Counted from the stretch's first letter, positions 1-8,420 are shown. The stretch is 10,341 nt of DNA from Desulfobacterales bacterium (GCA_029940345.1 JAOZRC010000134.1:1-10341); one strand, 5' to 3'. Program-made: numbers and translations. Notes: generated by a model not told the origin, from the letters alone.

Positions 1-109
1 ACTGGTTAACGATCATACTTTTTCCCCGATTTTTGAAAATAAACAATTTTTGTCGCCGTTCCGATGCCATTTTCGGCTACCAACTTTTCAAACAGGCTCT
101 GACATCAAC
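1..109. other. Window-edge segment downstream of polA, no firm gene
   Basis: Two short open stretches exist and neither can be confirmed. On the plus strand a frame is open from the window edge to a TAA at 111-113, which would overlap the polA stop convergently and end ...FGYQLFKQALTST. On the minus strand a frame after the polA stop reads LFEKLVAENGIGTATKIVYF and stops at a TAA near position 6, but has no in-frame ATG. Open runs of 30 to 36 codons are expected by chance. No hairpin followed by a T-run is evident here, so a polA terminator is not seen. Confidence 0.25.
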
Positions 110-2821
110 CTAATGCGCCTCGGCCCAATTCTTGCCACAGGCCAGGTTCACTTTAAGCGGAACTTTTAAATCCCATATATTTTCCATCGTATCCGTGACG
201 ATTTTTTTGACTTCTTCCACTTCCTCCGCCGGCGCTTCAAACACGATTTCGTCATGAACCGATAAAAGCATCGCGGTTTGCAGCTTTTTTTGCGTCAAAA
301 CCGTATCGGTTTTGATCATCGCCAGTTTGATCAAATCAGCGGCGGTGCCTTGTATGGGGGTATTGACAGCAATCCGTTCGGCGGCTTCGCGCACCATTTT
401 TATTCCGCTTGTGATATCTGGAAGCAGACGGATGCGTCCCAACAGCGTACTTGTGCTTTGGGTGTCGCGCGCTTGGGCAATGGCCTGGTCCATGAACTGC
501 TTCACGCCTTTGTAGCGGCCAAAGTAGTTATCAATATAGATTTTGGCCATTTTGCGGCTGATGTGCAATTGCTTGGCAAGACCGTAGGGACTCATACCGT
601 AAACGATACCAAAATTGATCGCTTTGGCCTGGCGTCGCAGTTCAGGTGTGATCATTTCGGGAAACACCTGGAAAACTTCCGTAGCGGTGCGGGTGTGAAT
701 GTCTTCATTTTCCTGGAACGCCTGAATCATAATTTCATCATCGGCGCAATGGGCCAGGATGCGCAATTCGATCTGCGAATAATCCGCCGCCAGAAGCGTC
801 CATCCGGAGCGTGGAATAAAGGCTTTGCGGATTTCCATCCCTTCAGGCGTACGGATCGGAATGTTCTGTAAATTGGGATCGGAGCTACTCAGGCGTCCGG
901 TGGCGGCGACCGTTTGATTAAACGAGGTGTGGATGCGTCCCGTATCAGGATGTATCAGCCCGAGCAACGCATCTGTGTAAGTGGATTTTAATTTGGCCAG
1001 CGTGCGATAGCGCAAAATCAGCGCCGGCAATTCGTGTTGATCGGCCAGCTTGGTGAGAACACTCACATCGGTGGAATATCCCGTTTTCTTTTTGGTTTTT
1101 TTCTGCACCGGCAATTTCAGTTTTTCAAACAGAATGTGTCCGAGTTGCTGGGATGATTGGATGTTAAAATGTTCGCCGGCAAGTGTGTATATTTCATCCT
1201 TGAGTCTTTCCAATTGGCTTTCAAACAGGCTGGACAGTTCATGCAGTTTTTCCTGATCAATATTGATGCCGGTCATCTCCATTTTAGCCAGAACAGCTAC
1301 CAGCGGCATCTCTACCTGGGACATTAAGTCGGTGAGTTTAATCTTTTCCAACCGGGGCGTCAGAACCTGATACGCCGCCAGCGTGATGTCGGCATCTTCA
1401 CAAGCGTAGGGTGCCGCTTTGTCCAGGGGAACCTGAGCAAAACTTTTCAGCGCTTGTTTGCCTTTCCCCGCGACATCGGCATACGTGATGGTTTGGTGGT
1501 CTAAAAAATCCAGCGCAATCCGGTCCAGGTTGTGCGCCCGTTTGGACGGGTTGAGAAGATACGACGCCAGCATGGTATCGAATGCAATGCCAGCCAGTTG
1601 AACACCATGACGCGCCAAAACCATCTGATCATACTTGATATTTTGCCCCACCTTTTTAATATCCGAATTTTCCAGCACCGGACGCAAAGCTTCCAGGACA
1701 TCGTTGCAATCCATTTGCCGGGGGGCGTTCGCATAATCATGGGCGCAGGGGATATAGTATGCTTCATCCGGTTCCAAAGCGAATGACAAACCTACCAGAC
1801 AGGCACGCATGGGATTGGGGGCGGTGGTTTCCGTGTCCACGGCAAATAAAGACGCTGTTTCAAGGCGTGTGATCAGATCACCCAGCGTATCTTTATCCAG
1901 GATTGCATGGTAACGCTTTTGGGAAAGATCGGCCGGTTTGGGAAATGCCTTTTGTAACTGTCTGAATTCCAGTTTTTTGAAGAGATCGTAAAGGGCGTCC
2001 TGATTGGGTGTCTGAGCTTTCATGGCATCAGGATCGAAAGCGATGGGCGCTTGGGTGTCGATTGTCACCAGGGATCTGCTTAACAACGCTTGTTCCTTAT
2101 ATTTGACGAGGTTTTCATGCTGCTTTTTCTTGGTGATCGTATCCACCTGCTCATACAACGCCTGTATACTGCCAAATGTTTTGATCAATGTTTGCGCGGT
2201 TTTGGGACCGATACCGGGAACACCGGGGATGTTATCCGCACTATCGCCGGACAATCCCATAATTTCAATGATTTTATCCGGTTTGACCCCAAACGTTTTA
2301 CGGATATCATCCAAGGTCACCGTTTTGTCTTTCATCGGGTCCCAGATCATTGCCTTGGCTGTCACCAGTTGATTAAAATCTTTGTCACCGGTCACCATTA
2401 CCACATCAAATCCGGCGTTTTCCGCCATGCGTGCACATGAGCCGATCAGATCATCGGCTTCCAAACCGCTTTTTTCAAAAACCGCAATGTTAAAAGCACC
2501 CGTAATTTTTTTAATATAAGGCAGTTGCACCACCAGATCATCGGGCATGGGCGGGCGATTGGCTTTATAATCCGCATACATCGCATGCCTGAACGTCGGC
2601 CCCTTGGCATCAAAAAACATGGCAATATATTCGGGTTCTTTGGTTTCGATCAGTTTTAGCAGCATTTTGGTAAAGCCGAAAATGGCGTTGGTGGGTAGTC
2701 CCTCGGAATTGGCTAATCCCCGAATGGCGTGATAAGCCCGATAGATGTAAGCCGTCCCGTCAATCAGATAAACGGTTTTGGTTGTTTGAAGCGGTAGTTG
2801 GGTTTGCATTTTTTTTGTCAT
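110..2821 (-). CDS. polA: DNA polymerase I, three-domain form
   Basis: This cytoplasmic enzyme fills gaps and removes RNA primers during Okazaki-fragment maturation and excision repair. At 903 residues it is close to the 928 of E. coli PolA. The N-terminal 5'-3' nuclease (about 15-300) shows LIDGTAYIYRAYHA with D21, GLEADD at 119-124, GDKDFNQLV at 145-153 and the helix-hairpin-helix SGDSADNIPGVPGIGPKTA at 191-209. The 3'-5' proofreading domain (about 320-500) looks active: D329 and E331 in FAVDTETT, D398 in GQNIKYDQ, Y472 and D476 in YACEDAD. The polymerase domain has motif A DYSQIELRILAH (catalytic D680), the O-helix RRQAKAINFGIVYGMS at 729-744 and motif C VHDEIVFE with D857 and E858. The stop is TAG. 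The start has GGAGG at 2826-2830, only 4 bases from the ATG; the next in-frame Met (residue 5) is too far from it. The gene lies 37 bases after the chemoreceptor gene with no terminator seen between, so cotranscription is possible (inference). Confidence 0.98.
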   Translation of the reverse strand: MTKKMQTQLPLQTTKTVYLIDGTAYIYRAYHAIRGLANSEGLPTNAIFGFTKMLLKLIETKEPEYIAMFFDAKGPTFRHAMYADYKANRPPMPDDLVVQLPYIKKITGAFNIAVFEKSGLEADDLIGSCARMAENAGFDVVMVTGDKDFNQLVTAKAMIWDPMKDKTVTLDDIRKTFGVKPDKIIEIMGLSGDSADNIPGVPGIGPKTAQTLIKTFGSIQALYEQVDTITKKKQHENLVKYKEQALLSRSLVTIDTQAPIAFDPDAMKAQTPNQDALYDLFKKLEFRQLQKAFPKPADLSQKRYHAILDKDTLGDLITRLETASLFAVDTETTAPNPMRACLVGLSFALEPDEAYYIPCAHDYANAPRQMDCNDVLEALRPVLENSDIKKVGQNIKYDQMVLARHGVQLAGIAFDTMLASYLLNPSKRAHNLDRIALDFLDHQTITYADVAGKGKQALKSFAQVPLDKAAPYACEDADITLAAYQVLTPRLEKIKLTDLMSQVEMPLVAVLAKMEMTGINIDQEKLHELSSLFESQLERLKDEIYTLAGEHFNIQSSQQLGHILFEKLKLPVQKKTKKKTGYSTDVSVLTKLADQHELPALILRYRTLAKLKSTYTDALLGLIHPDTGRIHTSFNQTVAATGRLSSSDPNLQNIPIRTPEGMEIRKAFIPRSGWTLLAADYSQIELRILAHCADDEIMIQAFQENEDIHTRTATEVFQVFPEMITPELRRQAKAINFGIVYGMSPYGLAKQLHISRKMAKIYIDNYFGRYKGVKQFMDQAIAQARDTQSTSTLLGRIRLLPDITSGIKMVREAAERIAVNTPIQGTAADLIKLAMIKTDTVLTQKKLQTAMLLSVHDEIVFEAPAEEVEEVKKIVTDTMENIWDLKVPLKVNLACGKNWAEAH

Positions 2822-2858
2822 ATAACCTCCGGAAGGTATCGTAAAAGCATCTTTCCGT

Positions 2859-4901
2859 TTATATCTTGAATTTGTTTACTGTTTTTTGAAGCACAACGGC
2901 GACGGCGGCCAACTCCCGGGATGCGGTGCTGACTTGTCCGGCACCTTTGTTCGTATCATCGGCAGTCTGGTTTAATGTGTTGATGTTGGCGGTTATCTCA
3001 TCGATGCCAAGCGCGGTCGCACCGGTATTTTTCGAGACATCATTTATCCCGGATGCAACTTCATTAATGGTTGCGGCGATAACACTGACAGCGGAATTCA
3101 ACTGTGACATATTGGATGCCGTTTCCAACGTGAGGTCGGACTGTTCGCTGACAGCGGTGCGATGGTCATTGACAACCGCATGGATTTCATCGATAATGGC
3201 GGCCACCTGCTTGATCACGGTAAGCGCCTTATCGGAATTCGTTTGAACCCCTTCAATACGGTTGCGAATGTCCCCCGCAGCCTGGGCGCTTTGATTGGCA
3301 AGTTCCTTAATCTCATTGGCGACCACGGCGAACCCTTTGCCGGCGTCACCCGCCGAAGCCGCTTCAATCGTGGCGTTTAAGGCCAGAAGATTGGTTTGTT
3401 GGGCGATGCGTTGGATGACATCGGTGACACGGCCGATTTCATCGGCCGCCATTCCCATGTCGTTCATGGTGGAGGTTGCCGTTTCCGCCAGCGAAATGGC
3501 GTTGGCAGCGATTGCGGATGCTTTCTTTGAATTTTTCCCGATGTCGTTCATTGAGATACTCATCTCTTCCACCGCATCGGCTACCGAATCAATATTGTCA
3601 ACCATTTGGTCGGTGGTGGCGGAGACATTATGGGCGTTGGTACTCATCTCTTCCGTGGCGGAAGCCATGGTCGTAACACTGGTGGAAATTTGATCAAGAC
3701 TGCTTGCGATGCTTGCGCTTTGAAGGGCCATTCCTTCGGAGGAAGCTAACATCTGCTTAGAAAGACCGGACAGATCAGCGGAAGAGGTCTTGATCACTTC
3801 CGTATTGGCAGCGACGCCTTTGATAATTTCCTGGAGCTTGCCAACAAAAACATTGAACCAATTGGCAAGTTTGCCGATTTCATCATCACTTGGAATTTCA
3901 AGCCGGGTTGCGAGATCACCTTCTCCGTGGGCAATATCTTTTAAACGGGTGCCGATGTCAGACACCGGCAAGATAATCAATTTTCCAAAAATAAACCACA
4001 TGGCGATCGTCAGAAAGAGCGTGACGGCCAGGCCGATGCTGAAACGGGTATAACTGATCGCTCTGATGGGAGCCTCAATCTCTGCGGTGACGGCTCCGAC
4101 GGCGACGCTCCATGTGGTGAGACTGAGGCGTTTAAAGGCAACCCGTTTTTCAACATGATTAAAGGTGTAAGTGATTATGCCCTCCTTTTTGGCCAGCATG
4201 CGCTTCTCCAGACCGATTTCCTTTAAATTAAGCTTTAAGATATTCGAGCTGTCGGGATGGGCCAGGACGAGACCGTTCTCATCATACAAATACGCATACC
4301 CGTTCAGACCCACCTTGATAGGGTCTATGAAACGCTGATTGAACAGTTTCAACTCGATGACACCACTTAACACACCCACAATTTTTTCCTTATCTTTTAT
4401 GGGTGATGAGATAACAAAAACCGGTGTCAGAGTCGCTTCGCTTATGAAAATGTCCGACAAAGCCAGGTTGCCGGAGAGTACTTCCTGGAAATGGATTTCT
4501 TCCGAAAGGTTTTGTTTCCAGATCAATTCCGGCATCGCCGCAGCCACGATCAGACCATCGGTGTTAATAACAGCGATATTTTGATAGAATTGATAGTTCT
4601 CTTTCAGCTTTAAAAGAGTCGCGTGGGCATTTTTACGAGCAGCTTGCCCCATAAAATCCTCATTTATGGCCAATTGATAGTTTTTTTGATCCGCCCAGCT
4701 CACAATGTCCTGTTGGGTTCGGGTGATCCACCAGTTGATATGCTTTGCAGTTGTGCGGGCGGTTTGGGTGATTTGGGAAGTGATCACTTCCATCATGGCA
4801 TCTTTGGCATGGCGATAGGTTATCATTGATGAAACGGCAATACTCACGATAACGACCAGGATGACCGGTATCAGGAACTTATTTCTTAAATTCAATTTCA
4901 T
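2859..4901 (-). CDS. Methyl-accepting chemotaxis protein, double-Cache sensor
   Basis: This is an inner-membrane chemoreceptor that senses a ligand outside the cytoplasm and controls CheA kinase through CheW. Residues 10-29 form the first membrane helix. Residues about 33-280 form the periplasmic sensor, with the dCache pattern of two PAS-like modules ([15 protein letters not shown] near 105-120 and [17 protein letters not shown] at 201-217). The second membrane helix is about 287-306, followed by HAMP (about 306-360, [20 protein letters not shown]) and a long signalling coiled coil. The hairpin tip is at about 498-535 ([20 protein letters not shown], then [17 protein letters not shown]). The last residues are VNKFKI, so no CheR-docking pentapeptide of the NWETF type is present. 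GAGGT at 4911-4915 lies 9 bases before the ATG, a good ribosome site. No che genes are nearby, so it is an orphan receptor. The ligand cannot be inferred; Cache sensors commonly bind amino acids or organic acids. Confidence 0.96.
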   Translation of the reverse strand: MKLNLRNKFLIPVILVVIVSIAVSSMITYRHAKDAMMEVITSQITQTARTTAKHINWWITRTQQDIVSWADQKNYQLAINEDFMGQAARKNAHATLLKLKENYQFYQNIAVINTDGLIVAAAMPELIWKQNLSEEIHFQEVLSGNLALSDIFISEATLTPVFVISSPIKDKEKIVGVLSGVIELKLFNQRFIDPIKVGLNGYAYLYDENGLVLAHPDSSNILKLNLKEIGLEKRMLAKKEGIITYTFNHVEKRVAFKRLSLTTWSVAVGAVTAEIEAPIRAISYTRFSIGLAVTLFLTIAMWFIFGKLIILPVSDIGTRLKDIAHGEGDLATRLEIPSDDEIGKLANWFNVFVGKLQEIIKGVAANTEVIKTSSADLSGLSKQMLASSEGMALQSASIASSLDQISTSVTTMASATEEMSTNAHNVSATTDQMVDNIDSVADAVEEMSISMNDIGKNSKKASAIAANAISLAETATSTMNDMGMAADEIGRVTDVIQRIAQQTNLLALNATIEAASAGDAGKGFAVVANEIKELANQSAQAAGDIRNRIEGVQTNSDKALTVIKQVAAIIDEIHAVVNDHRTAVSEQSDLTLETASNMSQLNSAVSVIAATINEVASGINDVSKNTGATALGIDEITANINTLNQTADDTNKGAGQVSTASRELAAVAVVLQKTVNKFKI

Positions 4902-4974
4902 GGCATGCTCACCTCAATTTATAAAATGGTTACTCTGATTATTTTGTTCACATTAGCATAAACATTTTAAATAA

Positions 4975-4984
4975 TAAATAGTTT
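4975..4984 (+). repeat. Left flanking direct repeat, possible target duplication
   Basis: TAAATAGTTT abuts the left end of the palindromic element. The same ten bases occur at 5266-5275, just past its right end. This is the arrangement expected of a target-site duplication made at insertion. The sequence is AT-rich and short, so chance is not excluded, and one base of the repeat can equally be assigned to the terminal repeat. Confidence 0.5.
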
Positions 4985-4985
4985 G

Positions 4986-5015
4986 ATTATAACGGATTTG
5001 GGGGGGTAATAACAA
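4986..5015 (-). promoter_or_regulatory. Candidate outward promoter in the element's left end
   Basis: Read on the minus strand, a perfect TATAAT (plus positions 4986-4991) sits inside the left terminal repeat of the palindromic element. TTGTTA (plus positions 5010-5015) lies 18 bases upstream. It points toward the chemoreceptor gene, whose ATG is about 85 bases downstream. The -35 box matches the sigma-70 consensus at four of six positions. This is a sequence match only. The spacer contains a run of C residues, which is unusual for a promoter spacer. Confidence 0.35.
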
Positions 5016-5052
5016 ACCATACAAATTATTATTTTTACCTCGAAGAGGTCAG

Positions 5053-5219
5053 GTAATATAGCCTGGGGTCACAACCCCAGGTTCGTGAATGGAAATGATA
5101 GCAGCGCCCTGAAGGGGCGCGGTATGATTAATCCGATCTGTTTCACATGCCGCGCCCCTTCAGGGCGTAAAAAAAATATATTATCACTGACCTGGGGTTG
5201 AAACCCCAGGCTATATCAC
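5053..5219. repeat. Two nested inverted-repeat pairs in the element core
   Basis: The outer pair is 5053-5088 with 5184-5219, 36 bases each and about 31 matching. The inner pair is 5105-5126 with 5146-5167, 22 bases with one mismatch, starting CGCCCTGAAGGGGCG, around a 19-base loop (5127-5145). Each arm is also a local hairpin: CCTGGGGT with ACCCCAGG at 5062-5081, and GCGCCC with GGGCGC at 5104-5120. Arms of the kind CCTGGGGT..ACCCCAGG and CGCCCTGAAGGGGCG resemble dispersed repeats I recall from several environmental bacterial genomes; that recollection is unchecked. Confidence 0.8.
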
Positions 5220-5265
5220 TTTGCCGCTTTGCGGCATTACTTCCCCCCAAATCCGTTATAATCAG

Positions 5266-5275
5266 TAAATAGTTT
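5266..5275 (+). repeat. Right flanking direct repeat, possible target duplication
   Basis: This is the second copy of TAAATAGTTT, separated by one base (5265) from the right terminal repeat. It pairs with the copy at 4975-4984. The partial element near 8243-8267 is followed by GGAAATAG, close to the GTAAATAG found here, so either the insertion target is similar or the element's true end lies a few bases further out. Confidence 0.45.
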
Positions 5276-5455
5276 AATGACTCCTCAGTTACAAGCTTTA
5301 AGTTGGAAGTTTCAAGTTATTGCGTAACGAATTGAATTTGAATAAATCAGTATTACATTTATAATATCAATAATTTCAGTGGCCTAAAAGAATGCATGAC
5401 TGACGAATAACAATATTCAAACAGTTAATAATTAGCCAAAATTATCCAAGAGTAG

Positions 5456-5471
5456 CTGATTTTGTAATCAG
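5456..5471 (-). terminator. Small hairpin directly after the channel gene stop
   Basis: CTGATT pairs with AATCAG around a 4-base loop, beginning two bases past the TAG of the channel gene. No T-run follows on the minus strand, so it is at best a weak or Rho-assisted 3' end. The rest of 5276-5455 is AT-rich with no ORF. It includes a low-complexity stretch near 5290-5318 (AAGCTTTAAGTTGGAAGTTT) and nothing else I can name. Confidence 0.25.
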
Positions 5472-5472
5472 T

Positions 5473-8163
5473 CTATGTTTGAATCAAATGCACATCTCTT
5501 TGGGGGAAAGGAATCATAATCTCTCTTTCCATGAACAGGCGGACGATTTCAAAACGCATCTCCGTTTCAACCGTAACAAAAGTTTCAACGTCACACCAAA
5601 AGCGAAGTTTGAATATCAGGGCGCTGTCTCCAAAATCTGTAAACAGAACTTGCGGTTTAGGGTGTTTAAGCACTTCGCGGTTGGCAGCGGCAATTTCAAG
5701 CAGCGTTTTTTTGACTAATTGGACATCCGAACCGTAGGCGACGCCAATTGAAATCTTACGACGCACGCGGGTGTCCTTGAAACTCCAGTTGGTCACCCGT
5801 TTGCTGATAATTTGGGAATTCGGAATAATCAAAGCCGCATTATCATAAGTTCGCACCAGCGTTGACCGGAATTTGATTTTGTGGACCTCTCCCCATGTAT
5901 TGTCAATTTCCACAATATCATCAACTTTGATGGGTCTTTCAAAAAGAAGAATAATACCACTCACAAAATTGTTAAAAATATTTTGAAGTCCCAGTCCGAG
6001 ACCGATTCCCACCGCACCGAAAATGACGGTGAGCGATGTCGCGCTGATGCCGGCGACATTCAGCGCCAGCAGGATGCCAAACAGCCATACAAGATAGGCT
6101 ACAATGTGTTTGATCGAATTTTGAACACCGCGATTCAATCCGCTGCCGGTTAAAAATTTCACGCTCAAGGTGTGCCGCCACAAACGCACGGTCACATGGA
6201 CAAATAGCAAAACCATGCCGGCGAAAATAAAACCCGTGATACTTAGCTTCAGCCCGCCGACTGCGAAAGTGGTGTTCAAAATGGTCAGGAAACCGACAAG
6301 CATCGGCCCTTTGGCACCCCACGCAAGCAGGATCGCAACGGCAAACGCAATGAACCATACTGGCCAGCCAATCCGAATCATCAGCCACTTAATCGAAGCG
6401 GCGGCGGGTTGAATCGGTGTATCAGCCACTAATTGTGGCGTAGAATTCGCCAGGCGATCCCATTCAGATAGAACCAGGAAAATAAGTCCGCCCCACAGGA
6501 GAACCACCATACTCTGTCCCCAGGATGTCAGCCAGTAAAGCGACAACGAGCCGTAACCGGCAATTTCCAACAGCAGGCTGCCGCCAATAATGATATCTCC
6601 GAATCCGAAAAGAACGGTTTTCAGATAAGTCCGATAGTTATCCGTAGACCTGTTCGTAATTTGAGTCCGGAGCAGTGTTTGGGTTGCGGATTTGTTTTTT
6701 TTAAATTTACGTAAGAAGCCCTCCAGATGGCGCGATACGATCATAGCGTCTGGGTCTGTTTTTTTAAAAGCGATCCAAAACCGGACTGTCCATAAGACGA
6801 TCGCTGCCAGGAAGAGAATGCGGAGGCATTGTGGAAGGGCGCCATTGATTCCAAGACGCCAGGCCATCATCACATAAACAGTCACAAAGGCACGGATAAG
6901 GAAAATGAGCCTAATCAGGCGTGAATTTAAAATCCCGGGCGCCATATTTTTTTTGCGTAAGTTTCCTAATTTCAGAAAATCCTGGATCCATTGCGTAAAT
7001 TGCCAACCGATCAGAATATGAAGCAGGGGTCGCATGATAGGAATCGCTGTGTGCAATTTATGAATATGGGTGAAAATATAAAAAAACAGGAGTGCGCCGC
7101 AAAGCAATAAAGACCGCAAAAACAGATCGAATGCAAAGCTGCGCCAGGGGGCCAGTATAGCGTTTTTATGCAGTTTGGCGACCCAATATCTTCGAAAGCG
7201 CAGCAAAAGTAGCTGGCTGATGCCAAACAATAATATGCTGGAAATCAGGGGAAAAAAATTTCGGTCCTGCATCATATTTGTGTTACGCCAAAAATCTATT
7301 GAGAACAAGCGCAAGATCAGCCTAAACAATAACTCCGCTTCCGCTTTGATCTGTTTAGCAATCAGGGATATGGAAAATTGTTCCTGGCGCATAAAAAGCG
7401 CCTGCTTTTTACGTTCTTCAATTTGATGCTTAAATTTGGACGAAAGATCCGTAAATTCGGTATGCGTGTTTTCTAATTTTTCGACCAGAAGGTTATAACT
7501 TTCCAGGTGGTGTTCAAGGAATTCCAGGTTGCGGACTAATATCCGGATGCGCTTTTCCATACGATCGACCAAAACCTGAATTTCAGCAACATTAGGTACA
7601 TCGGTGTCGATTTCATGCAGTTGTTTTTGACTTAGCGTGAATTGCTCATCGGTTTGCAAACGCAACTGATTGATCTCATCCCGTTGTGTTTTCATATTTT
7701 TCAATTTTTCGGCAATCGATGCCTGATCGGCTTGATGATCCGTCCAGGCCTGTACAATCAATTCAATGCGCGTTTGCGGTGAAAGCAGTATGTTGCCATT
7801 CGTGGAAAGCTTAATTTTGTAGGCATTGAGTTCCGCTAATAGTGCCTGCTTCTCTTCTTCTAAAGCCACCCGTTTTTTTTCTAAATGAACGACCGTTGCG
7901 TTTTCATTCTTCAACGTTTTATCGATAGATTTTTTAAGCGTTTCGTACTGCGCTGTCAGATCAGATGACTCTGCAATAGAGGCGTCGTTTTTCTCTTCAG
8001 CCTGAACAGCGGATATGCACACCAGCCCTCCGAATAACACTGCGATAATTAAAAGGTATGCATTGATGCGATAACCATAATTCAGTTTAAGTGAACACAG
8101 TTTGTTTATCTTCGAAATTGCGTTAAGCCATGTTGGTTCAAAATAGTGTATCAAAGCGGGCAT
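5473..8163 (-). CDS. Large MscS-family mechanosensitive channel (MscK/MscM-like)
   Basis: This inner-membrane channel probably opens under membrane tension to release solutes on hypo-osmotic shock. Of 896 residues, about 31-55 look like a signal peptide ending ISAVQA, preceded by an unusually long 30-residue N-terminal stretch. Residues about 65-280 are a charged, heptad-like periplasmic coiled coil. A series of membrane helices follows (near 304, 347, 373, 416, 444, 517, 546, 594, 622-655 and 686). The C-terminal MscS core includes the pore helix around 706-740 (FGAVGIGLGLGLQNIFNNF), the beta domain (FERPIKVDDIVEIDNTWGEV) and the typical ending IPFPQRDVHLI. This architecture matches MscK/MscM rather than the small 286-residue MscS. 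An in-frame TGA lies shortly upstream and no ATG, GTG or TTG precedes residue 1, so this start is the earliest. It lacks a well-spaced ribosome site: AAGG directly abuts the ATG. The next gene upstream, uppP, is divergent. Confidence 0.93.
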   Translation of the reverse strand: MPALIHYFEPTWLNAISKINKLCSLKLNYGYRINAYLLIIAVLFGGLVCISAVQAEEKNDASIAESSDLTAQYETLKKSIDKTLKNENATVVHLEKKRVALEEEKQALLAELNAYKIKLSTNGNILLSPQTRIELIVQAWTDHQADQASIAEKLKNMKTQRDEINQLRLQTDEQFTLSQKQLHEIDTDVPNVAEIQVLVDRMEKRIRILVRNLEFLEHHLESYNLLVEKLENTHTEFTDLSSKFKHQIEERKKQALFMRQEQFSISLIAKQIKAEAELLFRLILRLFSIDFWRNTNMMQDRNFFPLISSILLFGISQLLLLRFRRYWVAKLHKNAILAPWRSFAFDLFLRSLLLCGALLFFYIFTHIHKLHTAIPIMRPLLHILIGWQFTQWIQDFLKLGNLRKKNMAPGILNSRLIRLIFLIRAFVTVYVMMAWRLGINGALPQCLRILFLAAIVLWTVRFWIAFKKTDPDAMIVSRHLEGFLRKFKKNKSATQTLLRTQITNRSTDNYRTYLKTVLFGFGDIIIGGSLLLEIAGYGSLSLYWLTSWGQSMVVLLWGGLIFLVLSEWDRLANSTPQLVADTPIQPAAASIKWLMIRIGWPVWFIAFAVAILLAWGAKGPMLVGFLTILNTTFAVGGLKLSITGFIFAGMVLLFVHVTVRLWRHTLSVKFLTGSGLNRGVQNSIKHIVAYLVWLFGILLALNVAGISATSLTVIFGAVGIGLGLGLQNIFNNFVSGIILLFERPIKVDDIVEIDNTWGEVHKIKFRSTLVRTYDNAALIIPNSQIISKRVTNWSFKDTRVRRKISIGVAYGSDVQLVKKTLLEIAAANREVLKHPKPQVLFTDFGDSALIFKLRFWCDVETFVTVETEMRFEIVRLFMEREIMIPFPQRDVHLIQT

Positions 8164-8242
8164 CCTTATATTTAGTGATAAAATTCGGCTGATATTTGCT
8201 AATTTTCACGTGATATAGTGTTATAGAAAATATACTGAATAC

Positions 8243-8267
8243 GCCTCTCTCAAATCCGTTATAGTCA
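8243..8267 (-). repeat. Degenerate solo end of the palindromic element, copy 2
   Basis: Read on the minus strand this gives CTGACTATAACGGATTTGAG followed by AGAGG. It matches the terminal repeats of copy 1 (TGATTATAACGGATTTGGGG) and the GAGAGG seen in copy 3. No similarity continues inward, and no second end is visible nearby. It is probably the remnant of a decayed or deleted copy. Confidence 0.6.
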
Positions 8268-8362
8268 GGAAATAGAAAAAAATTCGCATACAAAATCAAG
8301 CATTCTTCTTTAGGACATTGTCAGTTTGTCTCGTCGGAGACATAATATACTGATCTGATTTT

Positions 8363-8420
8363 GGTTTTTCAAGAATAGCAGGGTGCGAAGCTCACAGCTT
8401 ACGGGTGCTACAGGAAAACC
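8363..8420. repeat. Nested stem structure in the uppP upstream spacer
   Basis: Three inverted pairs are nested: GGTTTT (8363-8368) with AAAACC (8415-8420), TAGCA (8376-8380) with TGCTA (8406-8410), and AAGCT (8388-8392) with AGCTT (8396-8400) around CAC. Each stem is only 5 or 6 pairs with unpaired bases between, so it could be a decayed repeat or a small structured RNA element. No known riboswitch consensus is recognisable. Confidence 0.3.

Larger units (their letters stand above)
4984..5264. mobile_element. MITE-like nested palindromic element, copy 1
   Basis: The ends form a perfect 22-base inverted repeat (4984-5005 against 5243-5264), starting TGATTATAACGGATTT and ending in a run of G. 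Inside it are two further inverted pairs, 5053-5088 with 5184-5219 and 5105-5126 with 5146-5167, so the whole element can fold as one long interrupted cruciform. There is no ORF of useful length inside. Small size, terminal inverted repeats, flanking direct repeats and more copies in this window (a fragment near 8243 and a start near 10286) fit a non-autonomous element moved by a transposase encoded elsewhere. It lies between the channel gene and the chemoreceptor gene without breaking either. No T-run follows its stems in either direction, so it is not a textbook terminator. Confidence 0.75.

Noticed and set aside
3..113. A partial plus-strand CDS at the window edge
   Set aside because: It is only about 36 open codons without start or recognisable family, which is compatible with chance. 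It is kept only as a note in the edge feature.
278..871. A 197-codon plus-strand open frame opposite polA
   Set aside because: It lies fully antisense to conserved PolA polymerase motifs, and its translation resembles no family I know. It is a shadow frame.
5104..5180. The GC-rich stem beside an A-run as an intrinsic terminator
   Set aside because: On the minus strand the T-run comes before the stem, and on the plus strand the run is A. Neither orientation gives stem then T-run.
5041..5219. Repeated CCTGGGGT/ACCCCAGG units as a CRISPR array
   Set aside because: The units are inverted arms of one palindrome, not direct repeats with regular spacers.
5972..6388. A 138-codon minus-strand frame inside the channel gene
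   Set aside because: It overlaps the conserved MscS pore region in another frame and is Cys/His/Arg-rich, as shadow frames often are.
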